From positions 5,211,001 to 5,275,000 of the forward strand of contig NC_134677.1 of assembly GCF_024713945.1 (NCBI RefSeq): DNA of 64,000 nucleotides, read 5' to 3'. A model generated the notes under the pieces. The model was not told where the DNA came from, ran no database searches, and saw only the letters and a list, made by a program, of their open reading frames with translations. Every line of letters begins with the position of its first letter. Positions within the stretch are counted from its first letter, which is position 1. Shown here one piece after another: positions 13,453-23,805 of this stretch. The DNA comes from Dermatophagoides farinae (Eukaryota; Arthropoda; Arachnida; Sarcoptiformes; Pyroglyphidae). Position numbers and translations under genes: made by a program.

Positions 13453-13471
13453 TGTGGCGATTTTTGATTGG
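13453..13471 (-). promoter_or_regulatory. ERSE-like element upstream of MANF
   Basis: Read on the MANF coding strand the site is CCAAT, exactly nine bases, then CCACA. The mammalian ER stress response element is CCAAT-N9-CCACG, so there is one mismatch, in the last base. It lies about 340-360 bases upstream of the start codon. MANF genes are known unfolded-protein-response targets. Function here is inference. Confidence 0.5.
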
Positions 13472-13908
13472 CTGATCATGTTAAATATATCCCACTACCA
13501 CTAAATAGTTGACACATGCGTAATGATGAAATTTTTCATTTGTAAAAAAAAAATAGAATCAATTCAAAGATGTAAAATTTTCTTCTCATCTTTATGTGGT
13601 TATATATAAGAAACTAGACATGAATTAATATATTAAGAATTGGTTGTATTTAATGTTTAAATTCGATATTGATACAAGAAATCGAATGCGTGCGTTTAAT
13701 TATGTGAATGTTTTATCATGCTGAATATTTTTCGGTATAATTATAAAAATTGATAATTCATAATATATCTGTCTGCTGGTGTATGTGTGTGTGTGTGTGT
13801 AACTGAAAAATACCAATAAAATATACTTATTTTAATTAATAATTTTAAATATTCGTTTTAGACAATGATAATAATGATGATGACAATGATGAAATTTGCA
13901 ATAAATGA

Positions 13909-15337
13909 TCAAATCTTTTTGAATGATACTTGTAATGGTCGATTACTGACAAATTTATAGCCATTTAGATTAGCAATAGCATTCACTGCTTCCTGATAAA
14001 ATTTCATCGTTACAAAACCATAACCTTTACCCTCTCCAGTATTTTGTGGTCCACCTTTACGTATAACATTAACTCTTAAAACTTGGCCATAATAAGAGAA
14101 TAATTTGCCCAAATTATATTCATCTGTTTCAGGTCCGATATTATAAACAAAAAGAATATATTCATTCGATCCACCACTACTGCTGCTTGTGGGATCAAGC
14201 TGATTTCCATTATAACTGCCACCGTTACCGGCTGAAGCAAAAAGATCGGCATTGTTTGTGGTGAAAAATTGTGAATCTCCAACCATTTTCATCGTACCAT
14301 ATGGATTATGATGATGTGATGAATGATGATGATGGTGGTGATTACGATCGGAATATAACATTGATGGATCATCTAGCATTGATGCCTGTTGTACATGGAA
14401 TTGTGCTAATGGATTATAACCTATTCAGGTATGAAAATGATAATTATTAAATCAAAGATAAAATATTAGAAAAAAGTAATTACGATTATGATGCGATGTA
14501 TTGCGTATAGGGCCGGATGATAATCGCTGATTGGCTGAATTGTTAAAATTATTATTATTGTTAGATTGATTATGATAACGTTTTTGATGTTTTGCTGTCG
14601 GTGGTGTGAGGTTTATATTATTGTTAAAACTGTTTGGTTCATCTTTGATCGTCATCTTTTTGTTTGGCTAGTGAGAGATAGACAGAAAAAAACAATGATT
14701 AAAAATTTAGAACAATTGAATGATTGGTATTGTATACCTCATTGGTGGCAAATTTAACTTTCATTCGACAATTAGTACCGGGCACCAATTTACAATCAAA
14801 TTGATCGATAGCTTGCCGGGCCTGTTCATGGAGATTGAACAAAATAAAAGCCGTACCACTTCGATTGCCAATCAATCGACATTGTATAATATCGCCACAT
14901 TCGGCAAACAGTTCTCTAACATCATTTTCGGTAAATGTCGAAGGCAAATTGGTGACATAAATGTTGGCATTTTTTATATCATCACTTGAGGGCCGTGCAT
15001 ATGATACTTTAATCTTTTTATTATTAATAACAATGCCATTTAGATTTTTAATGGCCATTTCTGCATCTTCTTGACGAAAATATTCGACGAAACCAAATCC
15101 ATATGAATAGCCGGAATTTTTATTCCGTATAATTCGTGCTGATCTTATATCACCATATTTAGCAAACATGACACGAAAATTTTCATCTGTCATAGTTTGC
15201 GGAAGATAATTAATAATTAAATTTGTTTTATTATTCGACATTGATGATGATGAAGATGATGATGATGAAGACATTGATTGGTCATTTTCACTGTTCGTTA
15301 TGGTGGTGGCTGTTGTTGTCGTATTCTGTATCGACAT
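13909..15337 (-). CDS. ELAV/Hu-family RNA-binding protein, three RRMs
   Basis: Three minus-strand exons: 15337-14738, 14667-14484 and 14420-13909, giving 431 aa. The N-terminus is Thr/Ser rich with a 12-serine run. RRM1 (about residues 38-115) starts 'TNLIINYLPQTMT' and ends 'IKVSYARPSS', both near-diagnostic of ELAV/Hu proteins. RRM2 (about 124-200) starts 'ANIYVTNLPSTFTENDVREL' and ends 'MKVKFATNE'. A low-complexity Asn/His linker spans exon 2 and the start of exon 3. RRM3 (about 347-431) ends the protein, with 'GYGFVTM' as RNP1. ELAV proteins bind U-rich RNA and control splicing, 3' end choice and stability, usually in neurons. Which paralogue (elav, Rbp9/fne type) this is cannot be decided. 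The short third-helix text in RRM2 differs somewhat from insect ELAV, so it may be a diverged member. A GA-rich tract lies just upstream. Confidence 0.93.
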
Positions 15338-16717
15338 TTTTAAAACAAAAGTCTATTTGAAAAGAATGACAATGATTGTAAAAATCAATGATTATTCTTG
15401 GATCCAAGAATTTTTTTTTCAAGCCCGAAAACCGAAAAAAACGCACACACAAACCGACAACAGCATCAACATCGCTTCAATCTTTCAGGCTTACAGCTCT
15501 CTCTCTCTCTCTCTCTCTCTTGTTCTTTCACTCGCTCTTTCACTGTTGTCTATTATTCCATAATTCATCTTGCTTGTCGGCATTGATTCCTCAATCCATT
15601 AGTAGAGCCATCTGTCGATTGAAAGATGTAATATCGATAGATTTAATTTTTTTAACCGTCATGATTTTTCTCTTATACTTTTTTGGATTTTATTTATGTG
15701 TATTCGTGTTTTTCAAAAAAATACTAGTTCCAAAATTATCAAGAAGGGATGAATAATATCTGTTCATTTTGGGAACTTTCTGATGAATCTCTCAAAAAGA
15801 CATGTATGTATATTTAACTACATATATAAAATCATTCATCAATCAGAATCAATTGTTGTCTTGTTTATACGACAAGATGTTTTTTCAGAATAATCGAAAA
15901 AATTTACAGAAAAAAATTTTCAAGCTTCAAAATTCTTTAAGGTTTTTTTTTGCTAGAATGACCGCCTGATTCTTTATTGAATTATATAGAGCTAAAATAA
16001 ATATGAACATTTTTTTATATAGAAATCCAGTTCCATTGGGGACAAAATGGAAAAAGTTCATCCATACTATATAATGATATGATTAATTCAACTCAAATAA
16101 TGATTAAATGAATCAACGCGCACAATTTGCTATGGTCCTAGCAGCTTCTGAATAAAAGTTTGAACAAACTGTATTTTTCTAGGTCGAAGAATATTTTTTT
16201 TTCCTTTCATCAATTCAGTTTATTTTTTTTTCGTACAAAAATTTTCCCTACATAGTACAATTCAAAAGCACTTTCTTTCCGTTTTTCCGCTCGGTTGATT
16301 CCAAGTGTGATGATTTGCCTATTTGTTAATAATTCCTTTTCATTTGTTTTGGGGATGGAATTAGTAGCCGTCAGCAAACCGATTCTGGATTCATCGACAG
16401 TCATTAACATCAAGTGGCACTACAAATCCGACTTTAACAACAAGAAGAAGTAGCTCTAATTAGTGTATCATCGAATTCTAATCGATCAATCGATTGAGCG
16501 TAATTGAGACTAGAATGTATGAGCTAATAAAATAAAAGTATGAATTTGGGCACTCAAATTTCGTTATTTATTCGAATTTGTTTTGTTGTCTACGCCTGTT
16601 GATTGGTAATAGATTACATGAAAAAAAAATGTCAAAAATTGTCGATTGATTCTTATTCTTGATCCTTATCATTTGTTGACATTGCATTTTATTCGTATTT
16701 ACTGTCATACAAACATA
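15338..16717. other. Divergent intergenic region between ELAV-type and Ly6-type genes
   Basis: Both neighbouring genes point away from this 1.4-kb stretch, so it should hold both promoters. A (CT)n tract at 15497-15520, which reads (GA)n on the ELAV strand, lies about 160 bases upstream of the ELAV start and resembles GAGA-type promoter repeats. The open frames here, including a 122-aa one over the CT tract, are repeat-driven and not supported. The 16.2-16.5 kb part is less repetitive but has no recognisable gene. Confidence 0.5.
15497..15520. repeat. (CT)n microsatellite upstream of the ELAV-type gene
   Basis: About twelve CT units; on the ELAV coding strand this is (GA)n, of the kind bound by GAGA-type factors in arthropod promoters. 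Confidence 0.9.
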
Positions 16718-17481
16718 ATGAAATCTTCCATGAATGCCATTAGCAACATCAAAAATTCCAAATTTACTGCCATATATTCAATGATATTTGTTTTGATGAT
16801 TATCAGTGGATTAGTATCATTGCCTAATTGTGGCATTAAAATTTCAAATGCTGCTGGTACAAATCGTAAAGGTATTATAAATAATTGAATTTATAATAAT
16901 ATCTGATTGCATTCTTGATTTTTTTCTATGTATTTACAAAGTGAGCTCATCTATTAGTTGTTATACATGTAATAGCCGTAATGAGACAGATATCAATTGT
17001 CATGATCCATTCAATCCTGCAATGTCGAAATATGTAGAGAATTGTAAAGTACCCAAACAGAATCATATTGGTGTATTTCCAGCAAGATTCTGTGTAAAAG
17101 TCGTGGGCAAAACTGGTAATATAAATCAAATTTTTTTTTTAAATGTAATTTATCTAGTAATTATATTCATATTTCTTAAACCAGTTGAAACCGAAGAATC
17201 ATTGGTAATCCGAGCTTGTAGCCTCGAATCGATGGACAACCAATGTGGAAAATTTAAATTCGAAGGTTCTCTTTACACTGTAAGTGTTAATGATTAATTA
17301 ATCAGATGATTTCATTAAAAGAAAAATTATCAATTATTTATTCATATAGGGATGCATCTTGACTTGTGATTATGATGGATGTAATCATGGTCGATCATCA
17401 TTATTGATTAATGGTGATCATCAAATAGCCTTCATATTGATTCTTATTATGTTGGTACAAACATTCATTGGTCATCATTAA
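16718..17481 (+). CDS. GPI-anchored Ly6/uPAR (quiver/sleepless-like) protein
   Basis: Four exons: 16718-16871, 16942-17115, 17185-17279 and 17350-17481, giving 184 aa. An N-terminal hydrophobic segment at about residues 19-36 fits a signal peptide. The start at 16718 is the first ATG of the frame; ATG six codons further on is an alternative. The mature part opens 'ISCYTCNSRNETDINCHDPF', matching the CYxCxS...C.DPF opening of arthropod quiver/sleepless-type Ly6 proteins. It has ten or so cysteines and closes with 'CILTCDYDGCNHG', the CxxDxCN end of the three-finger fold. A C-terminal hydrophobic tail (about residues 164-181) fits GPI-anchor processing. Drosophila relatives modulate ion channels, septate junctions or membrane traffic; the particular role here is unknown. 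The three introns are 62-70 bases long, and the last two fall inside the three-finger domain. Confidence 0.85.
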
Positions 17482-17954
17482 TGACATTACCATATCAAAT
17501 TCAATTTGAATATCAAGAAAAAAAAAGAAAACAAACAAAGTGACAAATTATTTTGCTTAAAAAATTGTTTCGAAAAATGAAATCAACCTTTGATTTATTG
17601 AATGACATTCGTCAAAATCTAAATTAAAAGAAAAAATAGCAAAATCTTGTTTGCCATTTAATTTAATTTATCCATATATTTTATCTGTCACCAATCGTTT
17701 TTTATTTTATCACCAAAACTATATCTATCTCTTTAATATTACTTTAAAAAACTAATAGTGAGACATTTTTATCATTCATATCATCATCACACGAAATATC
17801 ACGTCACATATGATGCCATAATCTATGCGACAAATATATTTGTTATACGAATTTTGTCAAAACTTTATCCAATGCATTTAATGAATTAATAATATTAAAA
17901 ACCCTTCAAAAACATCAAAACCGAATCATTTGTTGTTTATGTGAATGTTCTAAA

Positions 17955-18942
17955 ATGAAAAAGATACAATTTTACATAGTTGATGCTTTTGTCGATCCAA
18001 AAAGTTCTTTTACGGGAAATTCGGCAGCTGTGATCATATTGCCAAGTGATGTGTGTGACATTTTTTTTCTTTTAACAATGAACCATTAACTTTTAAATGA
18101 CCATAATAATTTTCCAAATTTAGGATTATCTCTCGGATGTAATCAAACAGAAAATTGCAGCTGAATTTAATCTTAGCGAAACTGTATATGTTTCTCCAGT
18201 TGATGGTCATTCATCACTATGGTCGATTCGTTGGTTTTCTCCAGAAGCTGAAGTAAAACTTTGTGGCCATGCTACAATGGCCGCTTCATATGTATTGGCG
18301 AAACTTAAAGGTGAAAAAATTTTACGATACAAAAGCGAATTCAATAAAAAACTTGAAACAATATATCATGAAGAGAATGATTCTATTGAGTTAGATTTTC
18401 CGGCTAATGATCCACAAAAAATGGAAGATAGTGAATGGTTGCAACAAATTAAGGAAGCTGTTATCGGTAAAGATCATTTGGATCGCATTTTATCAATTTA
18501 TCATTCAATGACTACTGGTAAACTGTTAATACGCTTACGAGATGCTGAAAATGATGATTATTTACAGGAAATACAACCAAATTTTCAGCAACTACTACAA
18601 ATCGATACGAAAAATCTGATCGAAGGTGTTATCGTTACTCAAAAACCGAACACTTTAGATTCAAATGGAATTCATTTTCGGTCACGTTATTTTGCACCTT
18701 GGGTTGGTATCAATGAAGATCCGGTTACTGGATCAGCTCATACAGTGTTGACACCATTCTGGTCACGATGTTATCAAACTGAATGTAATCAAACTATACA
18801 AGAATTTAAGGCTAAACAAAGTTCGCGACGAACCGGTTTACTTGTTTGTCAAATGAAAATTGATCATGAGAATAATCTTCGAGTATCGATCAAAGGGAAA
18901 GCTAGAATATTCTGTCAAGGAGATTTTGATTTATCAGTGTAA
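17955..18942 (+). CDS. PhzF-family epimerase/isomerase-like protein
   Basis: Two exons, 17955-18050 and 18124-18942, joined in phase 0, give 304 aa, typical for animal PhzF-like proteins. The N-terminal 'FTGNSAAVIILP' matches the family 'F.GNPAAVV'. The catalytic glutamate motif 'NLSET' has Glu at residue 51. 'RWFSPEAEVKLCGHAT' carries the conserved CGH (79-81). The second half repeats the fold with 'RYFAPWVGINEDPVTGSAH', where Asp231 and the GSAH motif match the active-site positions. PhzF catalyses an isomerisation in bacterial phenazine synthesis. Animal homologues (MAWBP/PBLD-like) are widespread and their substrate is mostly unknown, so no phenazine role is implied. AATAAA-like signals at about 18975 and 19010 follow the stop. 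It converges with eEF1B delta, 175 bases between stops. Confidence 0.93.
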
Positions 18943-19117
18943 TGAAAAACAAAACTTTCGAATCACACGATTTGAAATAAAGTAGATAATAGTTTCATAA
19001 AATGAGTCGAATAAAATTCCCTCATAACAAACTTGAAGGTTTCCATTTTTATTAAAAAAAATAATTCCAGACAAATAATTTGTATCGGATACAAACATGA
19101 GTTAAAAATAATTTAAC

Positions 19118-20742
19118 CTAGATTTTGTTAAAAGCAGCAACATCAACCGATTGGATATAATCTTCAAATTCGGTCAATTTTTCGCCCAATTCTTCTACCG
19201 ACACTTTTTCATCTTCAATTACGCAAACAATTTGCAATTTTTTGATTCCAAAAGCTAACGGTACAAGCTTAGCTGTAACGAAAATAAAACATTGAAGTAA
19301 AATTCAAATTTTAAATAGAATAATAATTACTTACAGGCACCCCAAACAAGACCATCCATTTCTACGGTACGAGCTAAACGTTCCATCTCTTTCATGTCGG
19401 TTTCATCGTCCCATGGTTTGATATCAAGTACAACACTGGATTTGGCTACAGCAGCAGGCTCTATTTTAAAATTTTAATTAGAATATTTTTGAAATCAAAT
19501 AATTTCAATTGTCATACTTTTAGCTTTCTTAGCCGCATATTCGTCAAGTCGTTTTTGTCGAAGTTCATTGGCTGCTTCATCATCATCGGAACCAAAAAGA
19601 TCGACATCATCATCGTCATCAGCTGGTGCAGGTTTTGCTTTGGGTGGTGTCGGTGCTTGTTTATTAACCAATTTTTGTTGTTGCTGTTGTTGTTGTTGGC
19701 CTTCACAAGTGGCCATCAATTGTGAAAGCGTAGCTGTCAGCTTCAGGATAGCTTAAAACAAAAAATAAAGTAAATCATAATTATAAACAATTTCTGGAAT
19801 TTAAGAACATACTCGACTCCATTTCAGAAACACGTTTTTCCAATTTTTGAATTCGATCATCGCTTCCACGACCACTTTGCGAACGACATTCACCGGTCTA
19901 TTTAGCAGGAATGAATTCAAATTAGAAATGGATCAAATTGACAATACAGCGAAAATAAAAGTAAAAAGAACATCGAAAGGATCAAAATAAGGGAAAAAAC
20001 TAAAATAAAAAACCGTAGGTGAATATTCGAAGTGAAATCAAGAAAGATTTTGCAAGAAAAGTGAACAAAAAAGAATGGACCAATGAAAAGGAAATATATT
20101 GATAGAAATGGATGGAACTACTCACAGAATCTAATGTTAATTGAATAATCTTTCTTATTTTCACTATATCACATACGATTGAATGATAACGATCGTCATC
20201 ATCATGATCATGATAATATGGGGGGCAAATACATTTATCATCATCAATTATTACTTCGTTTAAATTGACTTTGTTTGTATCAATATCTGGTTGCTCTTTA
20301 CCAGTAGTAGTAGTTTTAGTAGTAGAATTCGGATCTGGAAGACTAGATTGATGAACGATGCAAACATTATCATTTTTGTTGATGCTATTCATATCGACAA
20401 GATGTTCATCAACATTATTTATCAATAATGACGATGCCGCAGCATTCTTATTCTTTTTGTTCGCCTTCTGAATATTATTATGAACAAGTGGTGGTGTAGT
20501 TAAAAATTAAAATTGAGTAACAAAAAGACAGAGAAATGAGATAGACAAAAGTGCAATTGACAATCGTAAATTGGAAAGAAATTTTTAAGATAATAAAAAA
20601 AGGAAATATTAAATACTTTGGATGAAGAACCATCAGATGAAGATTTTACATTTTTCGATGATGACGAACCGGTGTTTTCCACCTGCCAAAATTGAAATGT
20701 TTGCAATGATTGCAATTCATTGTGTAAAGCTTTGGTTGGCAT
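19118..20742 (-). CDS. eEF1delta: Translation elongation factor 1B delta (eEF1B nucleotide exchange subunit)
   Basis: Minus-strand core exons: 20742-20617, 19897-19813, 19751-19518, 19460-19335 and 19272-19118, giving 241 aa. A further phase-0/0 exon at 20467-20126 would raise this to 355 aa (listed separately). Exon 1 encodes a short N-terminus without a GST-like domain, which favours delta over beta. Residues from about 43 form a coiled coil ('[16 protein letters not shown]'). Next come a Gln run, an acidic segment '[20 protein letters not shown]' (the CK2/CAGC-type region), and the C-terminal exchange domain with '[16 protein letters not shown]', '[20 protein letters not shown]' and the invariant end 'VDVAAFNKI'. 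It reloads eEF1A with GTP as part of the cytosolic eEF1B complex. A TATA box (20961-20967) and a probable leader intron (about 20777-20857) lie upstream. Confidence 0.95.
20126..20467 (-). other. Putative cassette exon of eEF1B delta
   Basis: The segment is open for exactly 114 codons. It is bounded by a good acceptor (ATATTCAG) and a consensus donor (GTGAGT), both in phase 0. Inclusion or skipping therefore keeps the eEF1B delta frame. The encoded insert is Asn/Asp/Thr rich, ends in a helical '[13 protein letters not shown]', and has a small Cys/His/Asp-dense patch, '[15 protein letters not shown]'. It would sit between the N-terminal 42 residues and the coiled coil. Vertebrate eEF1D also has a long isoform made by an extra exon near the N-terminus, but no sequence likeness is claimed. 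It could be constitutive rather than alternative. Confidence 0.6.
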
Positions 20743-20960
20743 TTTTTTTCCTTTACTTGTTGGTTGGTTTTGATAAAATCTAAAATAATGTTATACTGAA
20801 TCAATGAAATGAATCAATTTGAGTGATTTCATTTATCTTAGAGAATGGTACATACATTGTTTGTTGAATAATTAGTATATAATAATAATAATAAATGGAT
20901 AATAAATGGATTTATTGTTGAAATAAATTTCAAAAAATCAAGTGAACGCCGCAACGTGTC

Positions 20961-20967
20961 TTTTATA
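20961..20967 (-). promoter_or_regulatory. TATA box of eEF1B delta
   Basis: TATAAAA on the minus strand, about 220 bases before the start codon. With a leader exon from about 20935 and a GTATGT donor near 20857 spliced to an acceptor near 20777, the mature 5' leader would be about 110 bases. The leader intron is inferred from splice consensus only. Confidence 0.45.
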
Positions 20968-21340
20968 CACTGGTCTATGATGTGCACATTTCTCATCGAT
21001 CAATTGATGATGAAAAATTCGGTCATTTTATGGTCCCATAAATAAATGACGTGATAAACAGAATTCAATTTGTTTTTTTTTAATTTTTGGAAATAGAGAA
21101 TTTTGAAACAAATTCATCAACACTATTAAATTTAACAAAGACGAAATTATTGCCTTGAGATTGGTGAATCTAGTAATTATAAATCGTTTTCCACAAATTA
21201 ATTCAATCATATATTTTCATTTATTTGACTTTCAAATTCTATTGTTTTCCATAATATTTCTCAAAAATGATGAAATTAATTGTTCGGTAAAATTCTTAAT
21301 TTATTCTTAATCAAGTTAAACTATTTTTTACATAATTGAA

Positions 21341-23095
21341 TTATAAATTCTTTTCATCAGATGATTTTGATTTAGATCGCAATAATTTATCATAAACTTT
21401 CCACAGTACTCTTTCGTTGACTTGATGATTCATCAAGACATACGCTTTCTGTATGAGCATAGATTTTGGTTTCCGTACGCCATTCTTAGCATATTTCTTT
21501 GCAATTTTAGGTACCTGTTGGATGACTTGACGGCAAACTTGTTCAATTTGATCAATATCTTGTATTAACCACCAATTATATTTTTCAACAATTTCATGTG
21601 GTGATCTTTGTTCATTTTGAAGATATAATTTCAGGAGATCATGAGCAGTCGTTTCTGAAATTTTATCATCGAATATCATATCACATAGTTGGCCCAGATA
21701 TTCTTGGCAAACAAATTCCAAAATAGTTTCCAATGAAGCTTTAGAATTTATCGGTTCAATTTTGTTCAAAGTAAATGGGTCGATTTTATCTTGAAAAATT
21801 GGTTTCAGATAACCGACAAGAAATTCAAAGCAATCTAAACCACATTTTCTTTGTGAAGATTCAAATATTTGATGAAACAAATATAAAAAAGTCGGGTTGT
21901 GTAAAAGAAAATAGATTTCCCTTAATGATAGACCAAATTGCTTGTCTAAAAGACATTGCCGAATATCTTTCGGTAATCTGGGCATTTCATTTTGTATGGC
22001 ATTTATATTAATCAACTCTTTGCCACCTTCGCCATCAATAGATAGAACAATTGCAGGTAAATTCGGCTCAGGCATGAAACGATAATCTTGTACAATCTCT
22101 TTATCACGCATAACAAACGTACTTTTAGTTCGTATATCATATCCAAGTGTTTCATTGATAATTTTTTCACCCCTTTCTAGCAATGAACATTGTCGTTGAA
22201 TTTCATATTCAGAAGCTTCACGAATAATTCTGAATGAATTGAGATTTTTAATCTCAGTTCGTGTTCCTAATTCTTGATTACCAGCAAGTCGAACTGAAAC
22301 ATTCGCATCAACACGAAGGGCACCTTCTTCCATTCGACATGAACATACTTCTATCGATTTAAGAATTGCAATCAATTCCCGTACTAAAGATATGGCTTCT
22401 AAAGTGGAACGAAGATCTGGTTCGAATACAAATTCCAGGAGCGGTACACCAGCACGATTTAAATCAATCAAATTGGCATTCATTTCTTCATCGACCAAAG
22501 ACTTTCCCGAATCTTGTTCCAACTGGATCTGTTTCAAACGACATCGTTTTAGATATGGATCAAATGATCGATCATTTTCATAAAAATCATCATAGACGAT
22601 GAAATCAATGTATCCGTCACGAGCAATCGGATTTCTTTGTTGTGTGATTTGATATCCATTCGGCATATCACCATAAAAGTAATGTTTGCGATCAAATGTA
22701 CTTTTATTCGAAATTTTACAGTCTAAGGCCAAACCCGTTTTGATGGCAGCAAGAACACATTTTTGATTCAATACAGGTAATGTTCCAGGTAATGATACAT
22801 CGAAATAAGTGGCCTGTGAATTGGGACGAGATGTGAAATTTGTTGATGCAGATGAAAACAATTTCGAATCAGATAGGATTTGAGCATGAACTTCTAAGCC
22901 GATTATTGGTTCATATTTCTCAAGGTATTTTTCAGCTTTACATGAAAACCATAAAGTTTGTGATGCCGGAAGAAAACCATTCTGTAGGCTAGTATTGATA
23001 ACGCAATTTGAAAATTTGAATAATTTTCGTAACATAATCATGATCACATGACATAGACGACTGTTTCGACAAGAAGATTCCGTATATGTTTGCAT
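21341..23095 (-). CDS. gatB: Mitochondrial glutamyl-tRNA(Gln) amidotransferase subunit B
   Basis: One uninterrupted 584-codon frame. GatB works with GatA and GatC to convert Glu-tRNA(Gln) to Gln-tRNA(Gln) in mitochondria. The core begins 'YEPIIGLEVHAQI', the GatB opening signature. It continues with 'LPGTLPVLN', 'DRKHYFYGDMPNGYQITQ', 'DLNRAGVPLLEFVFEPDLRS' and 'MEEGALRVDANVSVR', all family landmarks around the catalytic, tRNA-binding cradle. The C-terminal third is the helical YqeY-like tail domain. A basic, mitochondrial-type presequence is present. ATG at 23095 is the first start, but ATG at 23041 or 23035 ('MLRKLFKFSN') gives a cleaner presequence. The lack of introns is unusual beside its neighbours. 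It is divergent from the mL66 gene, so the two probably share a promoter. Confidence 0.97.
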   Translation of the reverse strand: MQTYTESSCRNSRLCHVIMIMLRKLFKFSNCVINTSLQNGFLPASQTLWFSCKAEKYLEKYEPIIGLEVHAQILSDSKLFSSASTNFTSRPNSQATYFDVSLPGTLPVLNQKCVLAAIKTGLALDCKISNKSTFDRKHYFYGDMPNGYQITQQRNPIARDGYIDFIVYDDFYENDRSFDPYLKRCRLKQIQLEQDSGKSLVDEEMNANLIDLNRAGVPLLEFVFEPDLRSTLEAISLVRELIAILKSIEVCSCRMEEGALRVDANVSVRLAGNQELGTRTEIKNLNSFRIIREASEYEIQRQCSLLERGEKIINETLGYDIRTKSTFVMRDKEIVQDYRFMPEPNLPAIVLSIDGEGGKELININAIQNEMPRLPKDIRQCLLDKQFGLSLREIYFLLHNPTFLYLFHQIFESSQRKCGLDCFEFLVGYLKPIFQDKIDPFTLNKIEPINSKASLETILEFVCQEYLGQLCDMIFDDKISETTAHDLLKLYLQNEQRSPHEIVEKYNWWLIQDIDQIEQVCRQVIQQVPKIAKKYAKNGVRKPKSMLIQKAYVLMNHQVNERVLWKVYDKLLRSKSKSSDEKNL

Positions 23096-23181
23096 AGTTG
23101 GAGCTGGAGTTACAGCTGCTGACTACATGATCACATGTTCATTGACGTGAAGAATCTGTGGACAATCATTGAATTTTTATC
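23096..23181. promoter_or_regulatory. Compact bidirectional promoter region, GatB and mL66
   Basis: Only 86 bases separate the two most upstream start codons (about 140 if GatB starts at 23041). No TATA box is evident. Both products work in mitochondrial translation, so shared control is a natural inference. Confidence 0.45.
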
Positions 23182-23805
23182 ATGTTGGTTGCTATCTTAA
23201 AGCGTTCATTAAGCAATAATAAAAGTCATACAATCTTACGGAATCATGTTGCGAACATATTTACAACTGCAGAAAAGCGTGTCAAAGAAAGTAAGTCCCC
23301 GTGATGCTATCTGAAACATATTCTTATTCTTAATTGACTCAAACTCACAGTTCGAATCAAAGAAGATGATGATCAAATCACTATCGAAGGTTGTCGCATA
23401 GAATCTGATCGCAAAGATCAATTGATTAAATTGCCACATTCAACATGTGCTTGCCCCTTGTGCAGACTTAATCTTAAACGATTAGAATATTCGGTAATTT
23501 CGTTACATGTAATCAGCCCTAAGTAATTTTTAATTTTTGCTTTTATCATGCAGGATGTATTGATATTAAGTCAGTTTACCGAATCAAACGGTCGACTAAT
23601 GTCAAAGAATGATACTGGGCTTTGTGGTTATTCATATACAACTATAAAACGCTTGGTTAATCAAGCACATTCGGCTAGGCTATTGCCAAGGCCACCCGAG
23701 TACAAATCCTATGGACCATGGGACGATCTGAATCATTACTATGAATGGCCTAGAAGAATACGAGATCAACCAAAATCTGTCATCAAAAAAGAATATTGGA
23801 AATGA
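23182..23805 (+). CDS. mRpS18A: Mitochondrial ribosomal protein mL66 (S18A type)
   Basis: Three exons, 23182-23290, 23351-23493 and 23554-23805, give 167 aa. The N-terminus is basic and Asp/Glu-poor, as for a mitochondrial presequence. The bS18-like core carries 'CACPLCRLNL', a Cys-x-x-Cys of the zinc-binding type, then 'YSDVLILSQFTESNGRL' and 'DTGLCGYSYTTIKRLVNQA', which match the family pattern 'DVLLLSQF....G......TGLC'. The C-terminal extension after 'LLPRPPEYK' is longer than in bacterial bS18 and S18C, favouring the S18A paralogue, now placed in the large mitoribosomal subunit as mL66. S18C is the main alternative. AATAAA lies at 23863. Confidence 0.88.

Noticed and set aside
15388-15756. 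122-codon plus frame upstream of the ELAV-type gene
   Set aside because: Much of it is Ser/Leu text from the CT microsatellite and T runs; no family likeness and it lies in a promoter region.
17955-18942. PhzF-like gene as a bacterial contaminant or recent transfer
   Set aside because: It has a spliceosomal intron and AT-biased codon use like its neighbours, and PhzF-like genes are widespread in animals.
21775-22602. Plus-strand frames of 63-78 codons opposite GatB
   Set aside because: They are antisense shadows of a well-conserved intact gene.
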